A stretch of 64,000 nt of DNA from Archangium sp. (GTDB lineage Bacteria > Myxococcota > Myxococcia > Myxococcales > Myxococcaceae): NCBI GenBank assembly GCA_030695565.1, contig JAUYRZ010000015.1, positions 62,001 through 126,000 of the forward strand, in the 5' to 3' direction. Positions 25,595 through 34,031 of the stretch are shown here, piece after piece. The position numbers were made by a program, and so were the translations under genes. Positions within the stretch are counted from its first letter, which is position 1; the number at the start of each line of letters is the position of its first letter. The notes below the pieces were generated by a model, which had not been told where the DNA came from, did not search any database, and saw only the letters and a program-made list of their open reading frames with translations.

Positions 25595-26488
25595 TCACGG
25601 TCGTGCATGGGCTTCGAGCCACGACCAGACGTGGCCTGCGAACGCGTTGGTGAACTCGGGGTTGTGACGGCCTTCCCGCATCGTCCACAGCGAGACGCCC
25701 ACACCCGCCGGGCACCCGTCGAAGTCCTCCACCATCGTCTCTGCGCCCGGGAGCCCCGCCTCGAGATCGATCGGCGCGCCTTCACGCCGCGGCGGCGCCG
25801 GCGCGTACGGCTTGCAGCCGTCGTCCAGCGCCCACCGCTCGACACTCTCGAGCGCGCCGAAGTAGTCGCCGCCGCCCTTCTTCAAGATGTTCGTGCCGCC
25901 CTCGTAGCGAACGCCCACGTCTCGATCGCCGTGGATCTGCAGCACGCTCACCGGCGACGTGGGATGGCAGTTCGGCGTGGCACCCGCGAGGCTCATGATC
26001 GCGGCGAGCTCACCCGACAGCTCACACGCGAGCCGGTACGCCATGAAGCCGCCATTCGAATGCCCCACCACGAAGATGCGGCGCGGGTCGACGTTGTAGA
26101 CGCCGCGGAGCTCCGCCAGCAGCTCGCGCAGATATTTCACGTCGTCGACCGCGCTCCCTCCGAAGTTGCAGCACGCGTCGCTGCCGGCGTTCCAGAACCG
26201 TTGGCCCTTCGCGTCGACCGTGCCGTCGGGTGACACGAGGATGATTCCCTCCGACTCCACGAGACTGGGGAGCCCCAGATACGACTCGAAGGGTTTTCCC
26301 GAGTTCCCGTACCCATGAAGCGCGAGCAGCAGCGGCGTCGCGCGGCCCGCGTAGTTCTTCGGCACGGACACCTTCACCGGGCGAGAACCACCGAACATCC
26401 GCTCCGTGCCCGCGTCGACGGGCGTGACGGCCACACTCTTCGCGCACGAAAGGTTCAGCACGAGGGCCGCCGCGAAGAGGATTCTCAT
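25595..26488 (-). CDS. PHB-depolymerase/feruloyl-esterase-like lipoprotein
   Basis: A 297-aa alpha/beta hydrolase from ATG 26488. The signal ends in a lipobox (LNLSC, Cys15). The fold landmarks are [13 protein letters not shown] (oxyanion loop), the nucleophile elbow [10 protein letters not shown] with Ser144, [10 protein letters not shown] with the probable acid, and a late His (AGHVWSW). This matches the LpqC/poly(3-hydroxybutyrate) depolymerase-like esterase family, which hydrolyses polyesters or hydroxycinnamate esters. The true substrate cannot be read. It should be attached to a membrane by lipid and act outside the cytoplasm. It is divergent from pgi, with about 50 bases between starts. 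Confidence 0.88.
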   Translation of the reverse strand: MRILFAAALVLNLSCAKSVAVTPVDAGTERMFGGSRPVKVSVPKNYAGRATPLLLALHGYGNSGKPFESYLGLPSLVESEGIILVSPDGTVDAKGQRFWNAGSDACCNFGGSAVDDVKYLRELLAELRGVYNVDPRRIFVVGHSNGGFMAYRLACELSGELAAIMSLAGATPNCHPTSPVSVLQIHGDRDVGVRYEGGTNILKKGGGDYFGALESVERWALDDGCKPYAPAPPRREGAPIDLEAGLPGAETMVEDFDGCPAGVGVSLWTMREGRHNPEFTNAFAGHVWSWLEAHARP

Positions 26489-26540
26489 GCCGGTGTTTGT
26501 ACATCGCGCGGGCACTGCAAAGCAGCGACACTCCGCCGCC

Positions 26541-28094
26541 ATGAGCTCGAACTGGCAGCGGTATCAAGAGTTCCTCTGCGTGGTGGACTCGCTCGGCATC
26601 ACCCTCGACGTCTCGCGCATGAACTTCACGAAGACGTGGCTCGAGGCAATGGCGCCGAAGCTGGCCCATGCCTTCGACGCGATGGAGGCTCTCGAGCAGG
26701 GGAAGATCGCCAACCCCGACGAGAAGCGGCGCGTGGGGCACTACTGGCTGCGTGCGCCAGAGCTCGCTTCGACCGCTGACGCCGCGGCGATCAACGACGC
26801 GTTGTCGAAGGTGAAGTCGTTCGCGGCCGACGTGCATGCGGGCCGGGTGGTGCCTCCGAATGCACCGCGCTTCACCCGGCAGTTGATCATCGGCATCGGG
26901 GGCTCCGCGCTCGGCCCTCAGCTCGCGGCGGATGCGCTGGGTGGTGAAGGGGATCGCCTGCAGCCGTTCTTCTTCGACAACACGGATCCCGATGGTTTCG
27001 ATCGGGTGCTGGCGAAGTTGTCGGGGCACTTGAAAGAGACGCTGGTGCTGGTCATCTCGAAGTCCGGCGGCACCAAGGAGACCCGCAACGGAATGCTCGA
27101 GGCGCAGGCGGCCTGGGCGCGAGCGGGCCTGGACTTCTCGAAGCAGGCCGTGGCGGTGACCGGCGCGGGCAGTGAGCTCGAGCGCGCGGCGATGGGTTGG
27201 CTGGCGCGCTTTCCCATGTGGGATTGGGTTGGCGGCCGTACCTCGCAGACCTCGGCCGTGGGGCTGCTGCCGGCGGCGTTGCAGGGGCTCGATGTCGACG
27301 CGTTGCTCGCGGGCGCTCGCGAGATGGATCGGGTGACCCGCGTGCGAGATCCGCTCAAGAACCCGGCCGCGTTGATGGCGCTCATGTGGCACCACGCCAG
27401 CAAGGGCGTCGGCGCGAAAGACATGGTGGTGCTGCCGTACAAGGATCGCCTGCTGCTGATGAGCCGGTACCTGCAGCAGCTGGTGATGGAGTCGCTCGGG
27501 AAGGAGAAGGATCTCGAGGGCAAGGTCGTCGAGCAGGGGCTGAGCGTCTATGGAAACAAGGGGTCGACGGATCAGCACGCGTACGTGCAGCAGCTCCGTG
27601 ACGGCGTGGCCAATCACTTCGTGTTGTTCATGGAGGTGCTCAAAGATCGCGCGGGCGCCACGTTCGAGGTCGAGCCGGGTGTGACCTCGGGTGACTATCT
27701 GCAGGGTTTTCTGCTCGGTACGCGCGCGGCACTCGCGGAGAAAGGGCGCGAGTCACTCACGCTCACGCTGCCCGAGGTGAACGCGAAGACGCTCGGCGCG
27801 TTGATCGCGTTGTTCGAACGCACGGTCGGGCTCTACGGGAGCTTGATCAACGTCAACGCGTACCATCAGCCAGGCGTCGAGGCCGGCAAGAAGGCGGCAG
27901 AGGCGGTGCTGGCGGTTCAGCGGGCGATCGTGAGTGCGCTCAGTGAGACGCCTCGTACGGTTGAAGAGCTGGCGAAGTCGGCTGGCGTTGAGGATGTCGA
28001 GACGGCGTTCATGTGCCTGCGGCATTTGGCGAGCAACGGCAGGGTGAAGCGTGAGGCGGGTGAGCGGATCACCGGTGAGCGGTTTTTCAGATAG
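26541..28094 (+). CDS. pgi: glucose-6-phosphate isomerase with C-terminal winged-helix-like extension
   Basis: A 517-aa protein starting at ATG 26541. PGI landmarks are GIGGSALGP (about 118), [13 protein letters not shown] (about 173), [17 protein letters not shown] and [14 protein letters not shown] (about 338-351, with the catalytic His). The enzyme interconverts glucose-6-phosphate and fructose-6-phosphate; a phosphofructokinase gene lies 7 kb downstream. After the PGI core ends (about residue 450) there are roughly 65 further residues that read as a winged helix ([33 protein letters not shown]). Such an extension is not part of the standard PGI fold. A palindromic repeat immediately follows the stop. 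Confidence 0.94.
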   Translation: MSSNWQRYQEFLCVVDSLGITLDVSRMNFTKTWLEAMAPKLAHAFDAMEALEQGKIANPDEKRRVGHYWLRAPELASTADAAAINDALSKVKSFAADVHAGRVVPPNAPRFTRQLIIGIGGSALGPQLAADALGGEGDRLQPFFFDNTDPDGFDRVLAKLSGHLKETLVLVISKSGGTKETRNGMLEAQAAWARAGLDFSKQAVAVTGAGSELERAAMGWLARFPMWDWVGGRTSQTSAVGLLPAALQGLDVDALLAGAREMDRVTRVRDPLKNPAALMALMWHHASKGVGAKDMVVLPYKDRLLLMSRYLQQLVMESLGKEKDLEGKVVEQGLSVYGNKGSTDQHAYVQQLRDGVANHFVLFMEVLKDRAGATFEVEPGVTSGDYLQGFLLGTRAALAEKGRESLTLTLPEVNAKTLGALIALFERTVGLYGSLINVNAYHQPGVEAGKKAAEAVLAVQRAIVSALSETPRTVEELAKSAGVEDVETAFMCLRHLASNGRVKREAGERITGERFFR

Positions 28095-28129
28095 CCCTCT
28101 CCCCGACCCTCTCCCCCTCGGGGAGAGGG
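28095..28129. repeat. palindromic repeat copy 7
   Basis: Arm CCCTCTCCCCGA then stem CCCTCTCCCC/GGGGAGAGGG with a short loop, one base after the pgi stop and facing the convergent FHA gene. It could act as a bidirectional terminator. Confidence 0.9.
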
Positions 28130-28162
28130 AGACAGTTTTGTGATTTGAGTTTGGCGTTTCGG

Positions 28163-28690
28163 TTAGCGGGTTCGAACGAGGGCGTAGAGCGTCTCGGTGC
28201 GCAGGAACAAGAACGCAGTCTCGTCACCCAGCGTCACCACGTTCCCTTCCGCCAGCTCCTTCTCGTCGGCGGTGACCTGGTGGCCGTTGATCAACGTGCC
28301 GTTGGTCGAGCCGAGATCCGACAACCAGGCGATCCGCTTCCAGCCATCCCAGCGCACGCGCGCGTGTTTCGAGCTGACCGAGCCATCGAACAACCGCACG
28401 TCGGCCTCTTCACCCCGCCCCAGCACCAGCTCACCTTCGGGGTTCTCGCGGCCCAGGGGCACCACGAGCCCATCTTCCAAACCAAGCATCAACGAGAGCG
28501 CGTGCCGGGCGACTTGAGGCCGGCCTTCGGTCTCGATGGTGCGAGAGAGCTGCTTGTGGAGCGTGGCCTGCTCGTCCTTCGCGGCGAGGCGCTGCACGAG
28601 GGCCAGCGGCCCCACCTCTTGCAGCATCGCGTCGATCGGAAACGTCGAGAGCCGTTTGAGCGCTTCGATGGAAGTCGTCGTGATCCCCAC
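28163..28690 (-). CDS. FHA-domain protein
   Basis: A 175-aa protein from GTG 28690; upstream codons in frame are Arg-rich noise overlapping the neighbour. Residues 1-75 are helical. Residues 80-175 are an FHA phosphothreonine-binding domain with LVLGRGEEADVRL, SSKHARV and DLGSTNGTLING, which are the binding residues of the family. It is the last gene of the minus-strand cluster with the FtsH-like protease, and so may recruit that machinery to phosphorylated partners (inference). No kinase is adjacent. Confidence 0.85.
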   Translation of the reverse strand: MGITTTSIEALKRLSTFPIDAMLQEVGPLALVQRLAAKDEQATLHKQLSRTIETEGRPQVARHALSLMLGLEDGLVVPLGRENPEGELVLGRGEEADVRLFDGSVSSKHARVRWDGWKRIAWLSDLGSTNGTLINGHQVTADEKELAEGNVVTLGDETAFLFLRTETLYALVRTR

Positions 28691-28706
28691 GTCGGGGAGT
28701 GTACGT

Positions 28707-28964
28707 CTACGAACGCGGCAAGGTGCCCAGATACTTCGCGAGCTCTGCGTTCTGGGTGGCCGACAACAGCGGATCTTTCGCGCGCGCTTCGGCCCCCGCC
28801 AACCACTCGGGAACGAGCGCGGGCAACTCGAGCTTCTGCTCCCGCGCAAAGCGCATCAGCCGCTGCGCTTCGTCGTACCAGGCGCGCAGCGACATCGCGT
28901 CGCCGGTGCCCATGCGCAGCAACTCGGTGAGCTGGTTGCGCAGCGTGACGTAAGGGTCGCTCAT
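28707..28964 (-). CDS. small hypothetical protein of the FtsH-like cluster
   Basis: An 85-aa, all-helical soluble protein (TLRNQLTELLRMGTGDA...AWYDEAQRLMRFA). It has no motif I recognise. Its ATG overlaps the stop of the preceding gene (ATGA, 28961-28964) and the FHA gene starts 16 bases after its stop, so it belongs to the operon. An adaptor role is possible. Confidence 0.75.
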   Translation of the reverse strand: MSDPYVTLRNQLTELLRMGTGDAMSLRAWYDEAQRLMRFAREQKLELPALVPEWLAGAEARAKDPLLSATQNAELAKYLGTLPRS

Positions 28965-29230
28965 CCCTTGGTGCTCACGGGTTCGCGGGCCGCGGGCGGG
29001 GCTTCGGTCTTCTTCTCCTGAACCACCGCGCCCTGCCCTTCACGCTCGATGGTGATGTGCCCGATGTCTTCGGCCTTGAGCCCGCCATTGGCGAGCAGGG
29101 CCTCGACGATGCGTTTGTGCTGCTCCTCGTGTTCCATCGGCAGCGCATCGGAGTCGCTGTCGAGCTTCACGAAGACGTTCTTCTTGCGCGTGGTGGGGTC
29201 GATCTCGAGACGGAGAATGAGGGTGGCCAT
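28961..29230 (-). CDS. small hypothetical protein following the FtsH-like protease
   Basis: An 89-aa protein from ATG 29230, two bases after the protease stop. It begins with a beta strand (ATLILRLEIDPTTRKKNVFVKLDSDSDA) and continues with a helix and a second strand (IGHITIEREG), then a Pro/Glu/Ala tail likely to be disordered. I think it corresponds to one of the small conserved proteins reported beside FtsH-type ternary systems, but this is from memory and not certain. The overlaps on its 3' side show tight coupling. Confidence 0.75.
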   Translation of the reverse strand: MATLILRLEIDPTTRKKNVFVKLDSDSDALPMEHEEQHKRIVEALLANGGLKAEDIGHITIEREGQGAVVQEKKTEAPPAAREPVSTKG

Positions 29231-29232
29231 GA

Positions 29233-31347
29233 TCAGCGCTCCAGAGCGACGAGGTCTTTTTTCTCTGGCTTGGGCAACCACGCGGCGAGGGTCTCGGCGT
29301 CGAGCACCTTCTTCTCGACCAGGAGATCGCGCAGCGACTTCACCAGGGGCTTGTTGGCCGCGAGAATGTCCACGGCGCGTTTGCGCTGGGTCTCCAGAAT
29401 GTCCTTCACCGAACGCTCCATCGCCGCCTGCAGCTCCTGCGAGACGGGATCGGTGGGCGAGACCTCGACGCGGCGAATGCCGACCTCTGCGCTGCCCATG
29501 CCGTAGTCCTCGACCAGCGAGCGGGCGAGATCGGTGGCGTTGCTCAGGTCACCGGCGATGCCCCACGAGAGGTCTTCGAAGAACAACAGCTCGGCTTCAC
29601 GCCCGCCGAACAGCACGCAGATGGAGTCGCCCAGCTGCTTGAAGGTCTTCACCGTGTTGTGTTCGCCCTCGGCGTGCTTCACGTAGCCGGCGGCGAAGTC
29701 ACCCAGGATGCTGATGCGATCGATGGGCGGCGAGGTCGGGCAGAACAACGAGACCACCGCGTGCCCCGCTTCGTGCGTGGCGATCACCAGCTCTTCGCGA
29801 GGGGTGAGCTTGCGGCGATCGGCCCAGCTCGAGAGCGCCTTCTCCACGTCTTCCACTTCGAGCGGGCCCACCCGCTTGTCACGCAGCCGCGCGCGCGCGA
29901 GCGCCCGGCAGAGCGCCTGCAGATGGTCACCGGAGAACCTGGTGTTCTGGCCTTCGACCTGATCGGCGGTGCGCTTGACCGCGTAGTCCAACGCGCGCGG
30001 TGACAGCTCGAGGCCCAGCTTCTGATCGTAGATGCCCAGGATGGCGCGGCGATCTTCGGCCGTGGGGAAAGGCACGTGCAGGTGGAACTCGAAGCGGCCC
30101 GGGCGCAGCAGCGCGGGGTCGAGTGACTCGACGAAGTTGGTGGTGCCCACCACGAAGACGAGCTCGTCCTTGCGGAAGCCGTCCATCTCGGTGAGCAGCT
30201 GGTTGACCATCGAGTGTTCCACGCCGCTGCCCTGGTACGTGCCGCGGGCCGTGGCGAAGCTGTCGAGCTCGTCGAAGACGATGATGGCGGGGGCCGCCTG
30301 CCGCGCGCGGGCGAACACCTGGCGCAGGTTCTCTTCAGACTCGCCGACCCACTTCGACTTGAGCTCAGGCCCCGAGACGATGGTGACGGCTGCGCCCAGC
30401 GCGGTGGCCATGGCCTTGGCGAAGAGCGTCTTGCCGGTGCCGGGAGGCCCCCAGAAGATCATGCCCCGGGGAATGAGCCCCTCGATCTTCTTCATCGCCT
30501 GCTCGTCGTCGCTCGTGTCCTTGATGGCGAGCACGTCGAGGATCTCTTTGCCCAGGCGCTCCTTGACCTTCTTGTAGCCGCCGATGTCCCGCTCGAGGTC
30601 CACGTCGGGCAAGGTCAGCTGGCCCACCAGGGTGGCCTGGCGAAGCTGGTGGTACGCGGGCTTGGTGTCGACCGGGTAGTCCTCACCGGTGAGCGTGCTG
30701 AGCAGACGGCGCATGCGCACCGCGTTGACGCCCGAGACGCTCTTGTAGAGCTGGTACGGCTTCAAGGTGCGATCGGCCGACAGCTTGCGGCTCTCGCGCT
30801 GGGTGACCAGCTGGCCGAGGCGATCGCGCGGCACACCCAGCAACGACTCGCGCCGGGGGAACAGGTTCTCGATCACCTTGGGCAGCGGGAACGACGGATC
30901 CTTGAAGCCCATGAAACAGAGCTCGGGGTTTTCATACAGGAGCGGGATCACCTCGCGCGCTTCGCTGGTCAGCCCACCGACCGAGGTGGTGAGCAGATCG
31001 AGGTGCGGCAACACGAGGATGCGATCGGCCACCGCGCCACGCACCGCTTCGCGCAGGTAATAGAGGATGGTCGCGACCAGGCCCATGCCCGGCTGCGGCG
31101 GGGGCATGTCGTTGATCGGCCGCCCGTCGAGGTAGAGGAACTGGCGCGGCGGGGTCTCCTTCTTCAGGCGATCGCGCACGCACTTGTAGAGATACGGGGT
31201 GAGCTCTTTCTCCGCCTCGACCAGCACGGGAAGGCCACGGCGCAGAGAGTCGGTGATGCGGGCGAGCTCAGCGGGGTAGGCCGCTTCGACGGCAGCAAAC
31301 GCCGAGAGCTCTGCAGGGAGCTTGTCTTCAGGAATGGAGACGGACAC
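29233..31347 (-). CDS. soluble FtsH-like AAA+ metalloprotease
   Basis: A 704-aa protein from GTG 31347; codons further upstream overlap the previous gene. There are no membrane helices, unlike housekeeping FtsH. Residues 300-307 are Walker A (GPPGTGKT), 355-362 Walker B (IIVFDELD), and about 410-417 hold the LRPGRFEF arginine-finger region. The M41 zinc protease has HEAGH (525-529) and the third ligand in AGDLSNATDLAR (Asp600), so both activities should be intact. Residues 70-200 resemble a second AAA core without a Walker A (ILVLPHLDLL as Walker-B-like, CFMGFKDPSFPLP as sensor-like). It would unfold and degrade proteins. It is central to a nine-gene minus-strand cluster. Confidence 0.92.
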   Translation of the reverse strand: MSVSIPEDKLPAELSAFAAVEAAYPAELARITDSLRRGLPVLVEAEKELTPYLYKCVRDRLKKETPPRQFLYLDGRPINDMPPPQPGMGLVATILYYLREAVRGAVADRILVLPHLDLLTTSVGGLTSEAREVIPLLYENPELCFMGFKDPSFPLPKVIENLFPRRESLLGVPRDRLGQLVTQRESRKLSADRTLKPYQLYKSVSGVNAVRMRRLLSTLTGEDYPVDTKPAYHQLRQATLVGQLTLPDVDLERDIGGYKKVKERLGKEILDVLAIKDTSDDEQAMKKIEGLIPRGMIFWGPPGTGKTLFAKAMATALGAAVTIVSGPELKSKWVGESEENLRQVFARARQAAPAIIVFDELDSFATARGTYQGSGVEHSMVNQLLTEMDGFRKDELVFVVGTTNFVESLDPALLRPGRFEFHLHVPFPTAEDRRAILGIYDQKLGLELSPRALDYAVKRTADQVEGQNTRFSGDHLQALCRALARARLRDKRVGPLEVEDVEKALSSWADRRKLTPREELVIATHEAGHAVVSLFCPTSPPIDRISILGDFAAGYVKHAEGEHNTVKTFKQLGDSICVLFGGREAELLFFEDLSWGIAGDLSNATDLARSLVEDYGMGSAEVGIRRVEVSPTDPVSQELQAAMERSVKDILETQRKRAVDILAANKPLVKSLRDLLVEKKVLDAETLAAWLPKPEKKDLVALER

Positions 31348-31351
31348 GGAG

Positions 31352-31909
31352 TTAGACGCGGACCTTGATGGTGATGCTGCCGTTGGCCTCTTCGTGGATC
31401 TCTTCCACCTGGCCCAGCTCGGCAGCGCGTTGTTTGAGCGCGAGACCGGTGACGCGATTGACGGCGCCATCGAGCTCTTCCTTGAGATCGCGCAGCTTGG
31501 CTTCGAGCTGCTCGGTCACCTTGCGGCGCAGCGAGTCTTCTTCGGCCGTGGCTACACGCTCGAGCGATTGTTTGGCGGCGTCGCGTAGATGCCGCTCGCG
31601 ATCGCCGGCCAGGGTGTTGTCGACCACCGCGGTGCGCTCGGTCTCGAGGTTGACCTGGGCGTGACCTTCGGCGGTGACCGACACGTCTCCGGTCTCCAGG
31701 TTCACTTCGACCAGGGTCTCGCCTTCTTTGCGTTGCGCCGTCTTGCCGTCACGTTTGAAGCCCCGCTGCTCGAGCTCGGCGCCCAGCAGCTCGGCCATGC
31801 GCTCCTTCGGCAGAATGGGCAGGAGCTCGAGCGACGAACACACCCCGTCCTCTACCTCGACATGGCGGGACAGGCTCTCTTTGACGCTGATCCGGTAGGC
31901 GCGTGACAT
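31352..31909 (-). CDS. hypothetical protein upstream of the FtsH-like protease (DUF1257/Ycf35-like N-terminus?)
   Basis: A 185-aa protein from ATG 31909, with the protease starting four bases after its stop. Residues 1-80 (ISVKESLSRHVEVEDG and later EGETLVEVNLETGDVSV) faintly recall the DUF1257/Ycf35 family, which accompanies AAA proteins in cyanobacteria. Residues 85-185 are a long amphipathic, probably coiled-coil region (SLERVATAEEDSLRRKVTEQ) ending in a strand (GSITIKVRV). It may be a substrate adaptor or regulatory subunit of the protease; this is inferred from position only. About 150 bases without a clear gene separate it from rlpA. Confidence 0.7.
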   Translation of the reverse strand: MSRAYRISVKESLSRHVEVEDGVCSSLELLPILPKERMAELLGAELEQRGFKRDGKTAQRKEGETLVEVNLETGDVSVTAEGHAQVNLETERTAVVDNTLAGDRERHLRDAAKQSLERVATAEEDSLRRKVTEQLEAKLRDLKEELDGAVNRVTGLALKQRAAELGQVEEIHEEANGSITIKVRV

Positions 31910-32059
31910 GGGGCTAGACGAACACACCTAAGCCCTCCGCGTCATCAGCGCAGGAGAATCAGGCGGGGCACTGCTCGAACTGTGGGGAGACGGTTACGGA
32001 GACGAAAGCAACCGTCGGCTGCGGGCAAATTGCAGGATCTCGTTGACGCTCGGCTGCCT

Positions 32060-32422
32060 TCAGCGGCAGGGCGATAGCTTCACCCGGCCGACGCCCGAGT
32101 CGATCATTCCCAATTCGCGCGCGGCCGCCTCGGAGAGATCGATGATCCGGTTGCCGACAAAAGGGCCGCGGTCGTTGATGCGCACGTTCACCGAGCGACC
32201 CGTCGCTTGCGACTCCACGTGCACGCACGAGCCGAAGGGCAACGTGCGATGCGCGGCGGTCAGCTTGTTCTTGTCGAAGGTTTCGCCATTCGCGGTGGGC
32301 CGGCCGTGCAGACCGGCGCCGTAGTACGACGCGAGGCCTTCATCGTTGCGCACGTTCAAGGTGCCCGTGGTGCGGCAGCCCACCAACCCGAAGACAGCGG
32401 CGGCGACGAGCGCGCGCTTCAC
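32060..32422 (-). CDS. rlpA: RlpA-like septal-ring lipoprotein
   Basis: A 120-aa protein starting at GTG 32422, overlapping the preceding stop as GTGA. The lipobox is FGLVGC (Cys16). The double-psi beta-barrel domain fills the rest: ASYYGAGLHGRPTANGE, AAHRTLPFGSCV, VRINDRGPF and IIDLSEAAARELGM, all RlpA hallmarks including the catalytic-type Asp of NDRGPF. RlpA proteins are outer-membrane lipoproteins, some with lytic transglycosylase activity on denuded glycan. There is no SPOR domain, so it is shorter than typical RlpA. Its tight overlap with the unknown gene upstream is curious. Confidence 0.9.
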   Translation of the reverse strand: MKRALVAAAVFGLVGCRTTGTLNVRNDEGLASYYGAGLHGRPTANGETFDKNKLTAAHRTLPFGSCVHVESQATGRSVNVRINDRGPFVGNRIIDLSEAAARELGMIDSGVGRVKLSPCR

Positions 32423-33450
32423 GCAGGCTCCACCGGGCGCAGGGTGGGAATGGCGTCGAGCTCGGTCACCAGGTGGGCCGCGCGGGTGAAGCCGCGTTCC
32501 CCCAGCCGCTCCCAGTCGACCACCAGGCGCTGGGCCAGGGCGTAGTCGTCTTCGATGAAGCGCACGCTGCGGTGTTGCTGATCCCACTCGCGCAGCCGGG
32601 CGAAGCTGCGCAGCATCGCCGCCGCACGCCGCCGCGCGTCGGTGCGTTCCCGCAGCGGCGCGTCGGCCGACATCGAACGGGTCAGCTCTTCTGCCGTGCG
32701 ATCCGCCGCGAGCCAGCTCGAGCCCGCGTCGATGAGGAAGGTGGCCAGGTCTCTTCGCCCCGCCTGGTCGATCGCGGTGAGGAACGCCTCGAGCACGTCG
32801 GTCTGCGCCCGGCCCAGGCGGCTCAACATGTCGGGCGCGACCAGATCGCGTTTCGAGCGCTCAGCCGCCAGCCACGAACGCCCGAGCAGCACGCGCAGCC
32901 CCTCGAGGAACGGCGCCAGCACCGCCACGTCGAACGCAGGCATTTCGTCGAGCGAGAGTTCGCGCGCCATCAACGCGGCGTGCGCCAGGGTGGTCAGCGG
33001 CAAGCGGCGAATGGCCAGCTGACGCGCCAGCAACGCATCACAGCCGGTGCCGCGCAGGCGATCGATCAGCAGCGCGATGAGAAAGTCTTCGGCCACGGTG
33101 AGCGGGCCCCGGAAGAGCAGCGGCCCCGCATCGGCCTCGGCCAGCGGCGTGGTGAGCACCCACGAGAGCAGGCGCACCGTGTTGCCGGTGAAGCTCAGCG
33201 GCGGCGGCTGGTGACGCTCCCAGAGGCGAACGGCGCCGTCCTGGAGCCAACCACCCTGCCTCGCCAACGAGAGCACCGAGCCGCGCGAGAGCGTGTCACT
33301 GAGCGCCGCGCGTGCGGTCGGCCCCAGCTTCTGCGGCGGCGAGACCGAGGTGACCAACAACCGCATCGCATCCATCGGAGGCACGACGCCGACCGCGACG
33401 CGCGCGACGGTGAGCAGGTACGCCTCTGCCCTGGTGACGCTGATGCTCAT
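32419..33450 (-). CDS. helical hypothetical protein of the FtsH-like cluster
   Basis: A 343-aa, all-helical soluble protein without signal peptide. It contains Leu/Arg/Ala-rich helices (for example RQLAIRRLPLTTLAHAALMAREL and DDYALAQRLVVDWERLGERG) and no recognisable catalytic motif. Its start overlaps the radical SAM stop (ATGA, 33447-33450) and its stop overlaps rlpA (GTGA). It may be one of the uncharacterised conserved components that accompany FtsH ternary systems, which I infer from context only. Confidence 0.7.
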   Translation of the reverse strand: MSISVTRAEAYLLTVARVAVGVVPPMDAMRLLVTSVSPPQKLGPTARAALSDTLSRGSVLSLARQGGWLQDGAVRLWERHQPPPLSFTGNTVRLLSWVLTTPLAEADAGPLLFRGPLTVAEDFLIALLIDRLRGTGCDALLARQLAIRRLPLTTLAHAALMARELSLDEMPAFDVAVLAPFLEGLRVLLGRSWLAAERSKRDLVAPDMLSRLGRAQTDVLEAFLTAIDQAGRRDLATFLIDAGSSWLAADRTAEELTRSMSADAPLRERTDARRRAAAMLRSFARLREWDQQHRSVRFIEDDYALAQRLVVDWERLGERGFTRAAHLVTELDAIPTLRPVEPA

Positions 33451-34022
33451 GGCTTGCGCATCGCGTCTGCGGCCTGGGGCCAGCCGTTGATGGTGAGTTG
33501 ACCGTTCACGAAACGCAGCTCGATGGTGTTCGGCGTACCGAAGCGCGGATCGGTGGCGGTGTAGCGGTCAGACAAGAAGTGCATCACCTGGTTGCTCGAG
33601 CCAATCCAGCGGCGGCTCTTCTCGGGCTTCGTTTGATCGTACCGGCCATCGACGAGGAGATCGGTGGTGGCCAGCAACGGCGCCGACGTGCCTTGCGCGC
33701 GCAGCTCTTCCATCGTGTACCCGGAGTAGATCATCACCGTCAGGCCACCGGCTCGAACGAGCGCGCACAGTTCAGCCAGCGCTTCGGGTTGCTGAAACGG
33801 CTCGCCACCCAGCACCGAGATGCCTTCGATGCCCGGCGTCTGGAGAATGGTCTTCGCGAACTGAGCGGTGTCGACCCACTGGCCGCCTTTGTCGGGCGCG
33901 AACATCTCGGGGTTGCAGCAGCCGGGGCAACGCAACGTGCAGCCCTGCACCCACAAGGCGAACCGCTTGCCCGGCCCTTCAGCTTCGGTGTCAGGCACGG
34001 TCTGGGCGATGCGGAGCTGCAT
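33447..34022 (-). CDS. radical SAM activating-enzyme-like protein (NrdG-type)
   Basis: A 191-aa short radical SAM protein. The [4Fe-4S] motif is at Cys28, Cys32 and Cys35 (C-x3-C-x2-C in GCTLRCPGCC), followed by the SAM-binding GGEPF motif (about residues 73-77). It matches the length and layout of anaerobic ribonucleotide reductase activase (NrdG) and other glycyl-radical activases. No nrdD or other glycyl-radical enzyme is nearby. Instead it begins an overlapped run with an unknown protein, RlpA and an FtsH-like protease, so it may act on a component of that cluster. It follows the calpain gene by nine bases. Confidence 0.85.
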   Translation of the reverse strand: MQLRIAQTVPDTEAEGPGKRFALWVQGCTLRCPGCCNPEMFAPDKGGQWVDTAQFAKTILQTPGIEGISVLGGEPFQQPEALAELCALVRAGGLTVMIYSGYTMEELRAQGTSAPLLATTDLLVDGRYDQTKPEKSRRWIGSSNQVMHFLSDRYTATDPRFGTPNTIELRFVNGQLTINGWPQAADAMRKP

Positions 34023-34031
34023 TGTGTTTTC

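Noticed and set aside
1-34022. Merging the first MoxR operon (1-4482) with the FtsH-type system
   Set aside because: That operon has its own DUF58 and transglutaminase partners, a common separate arrangement.
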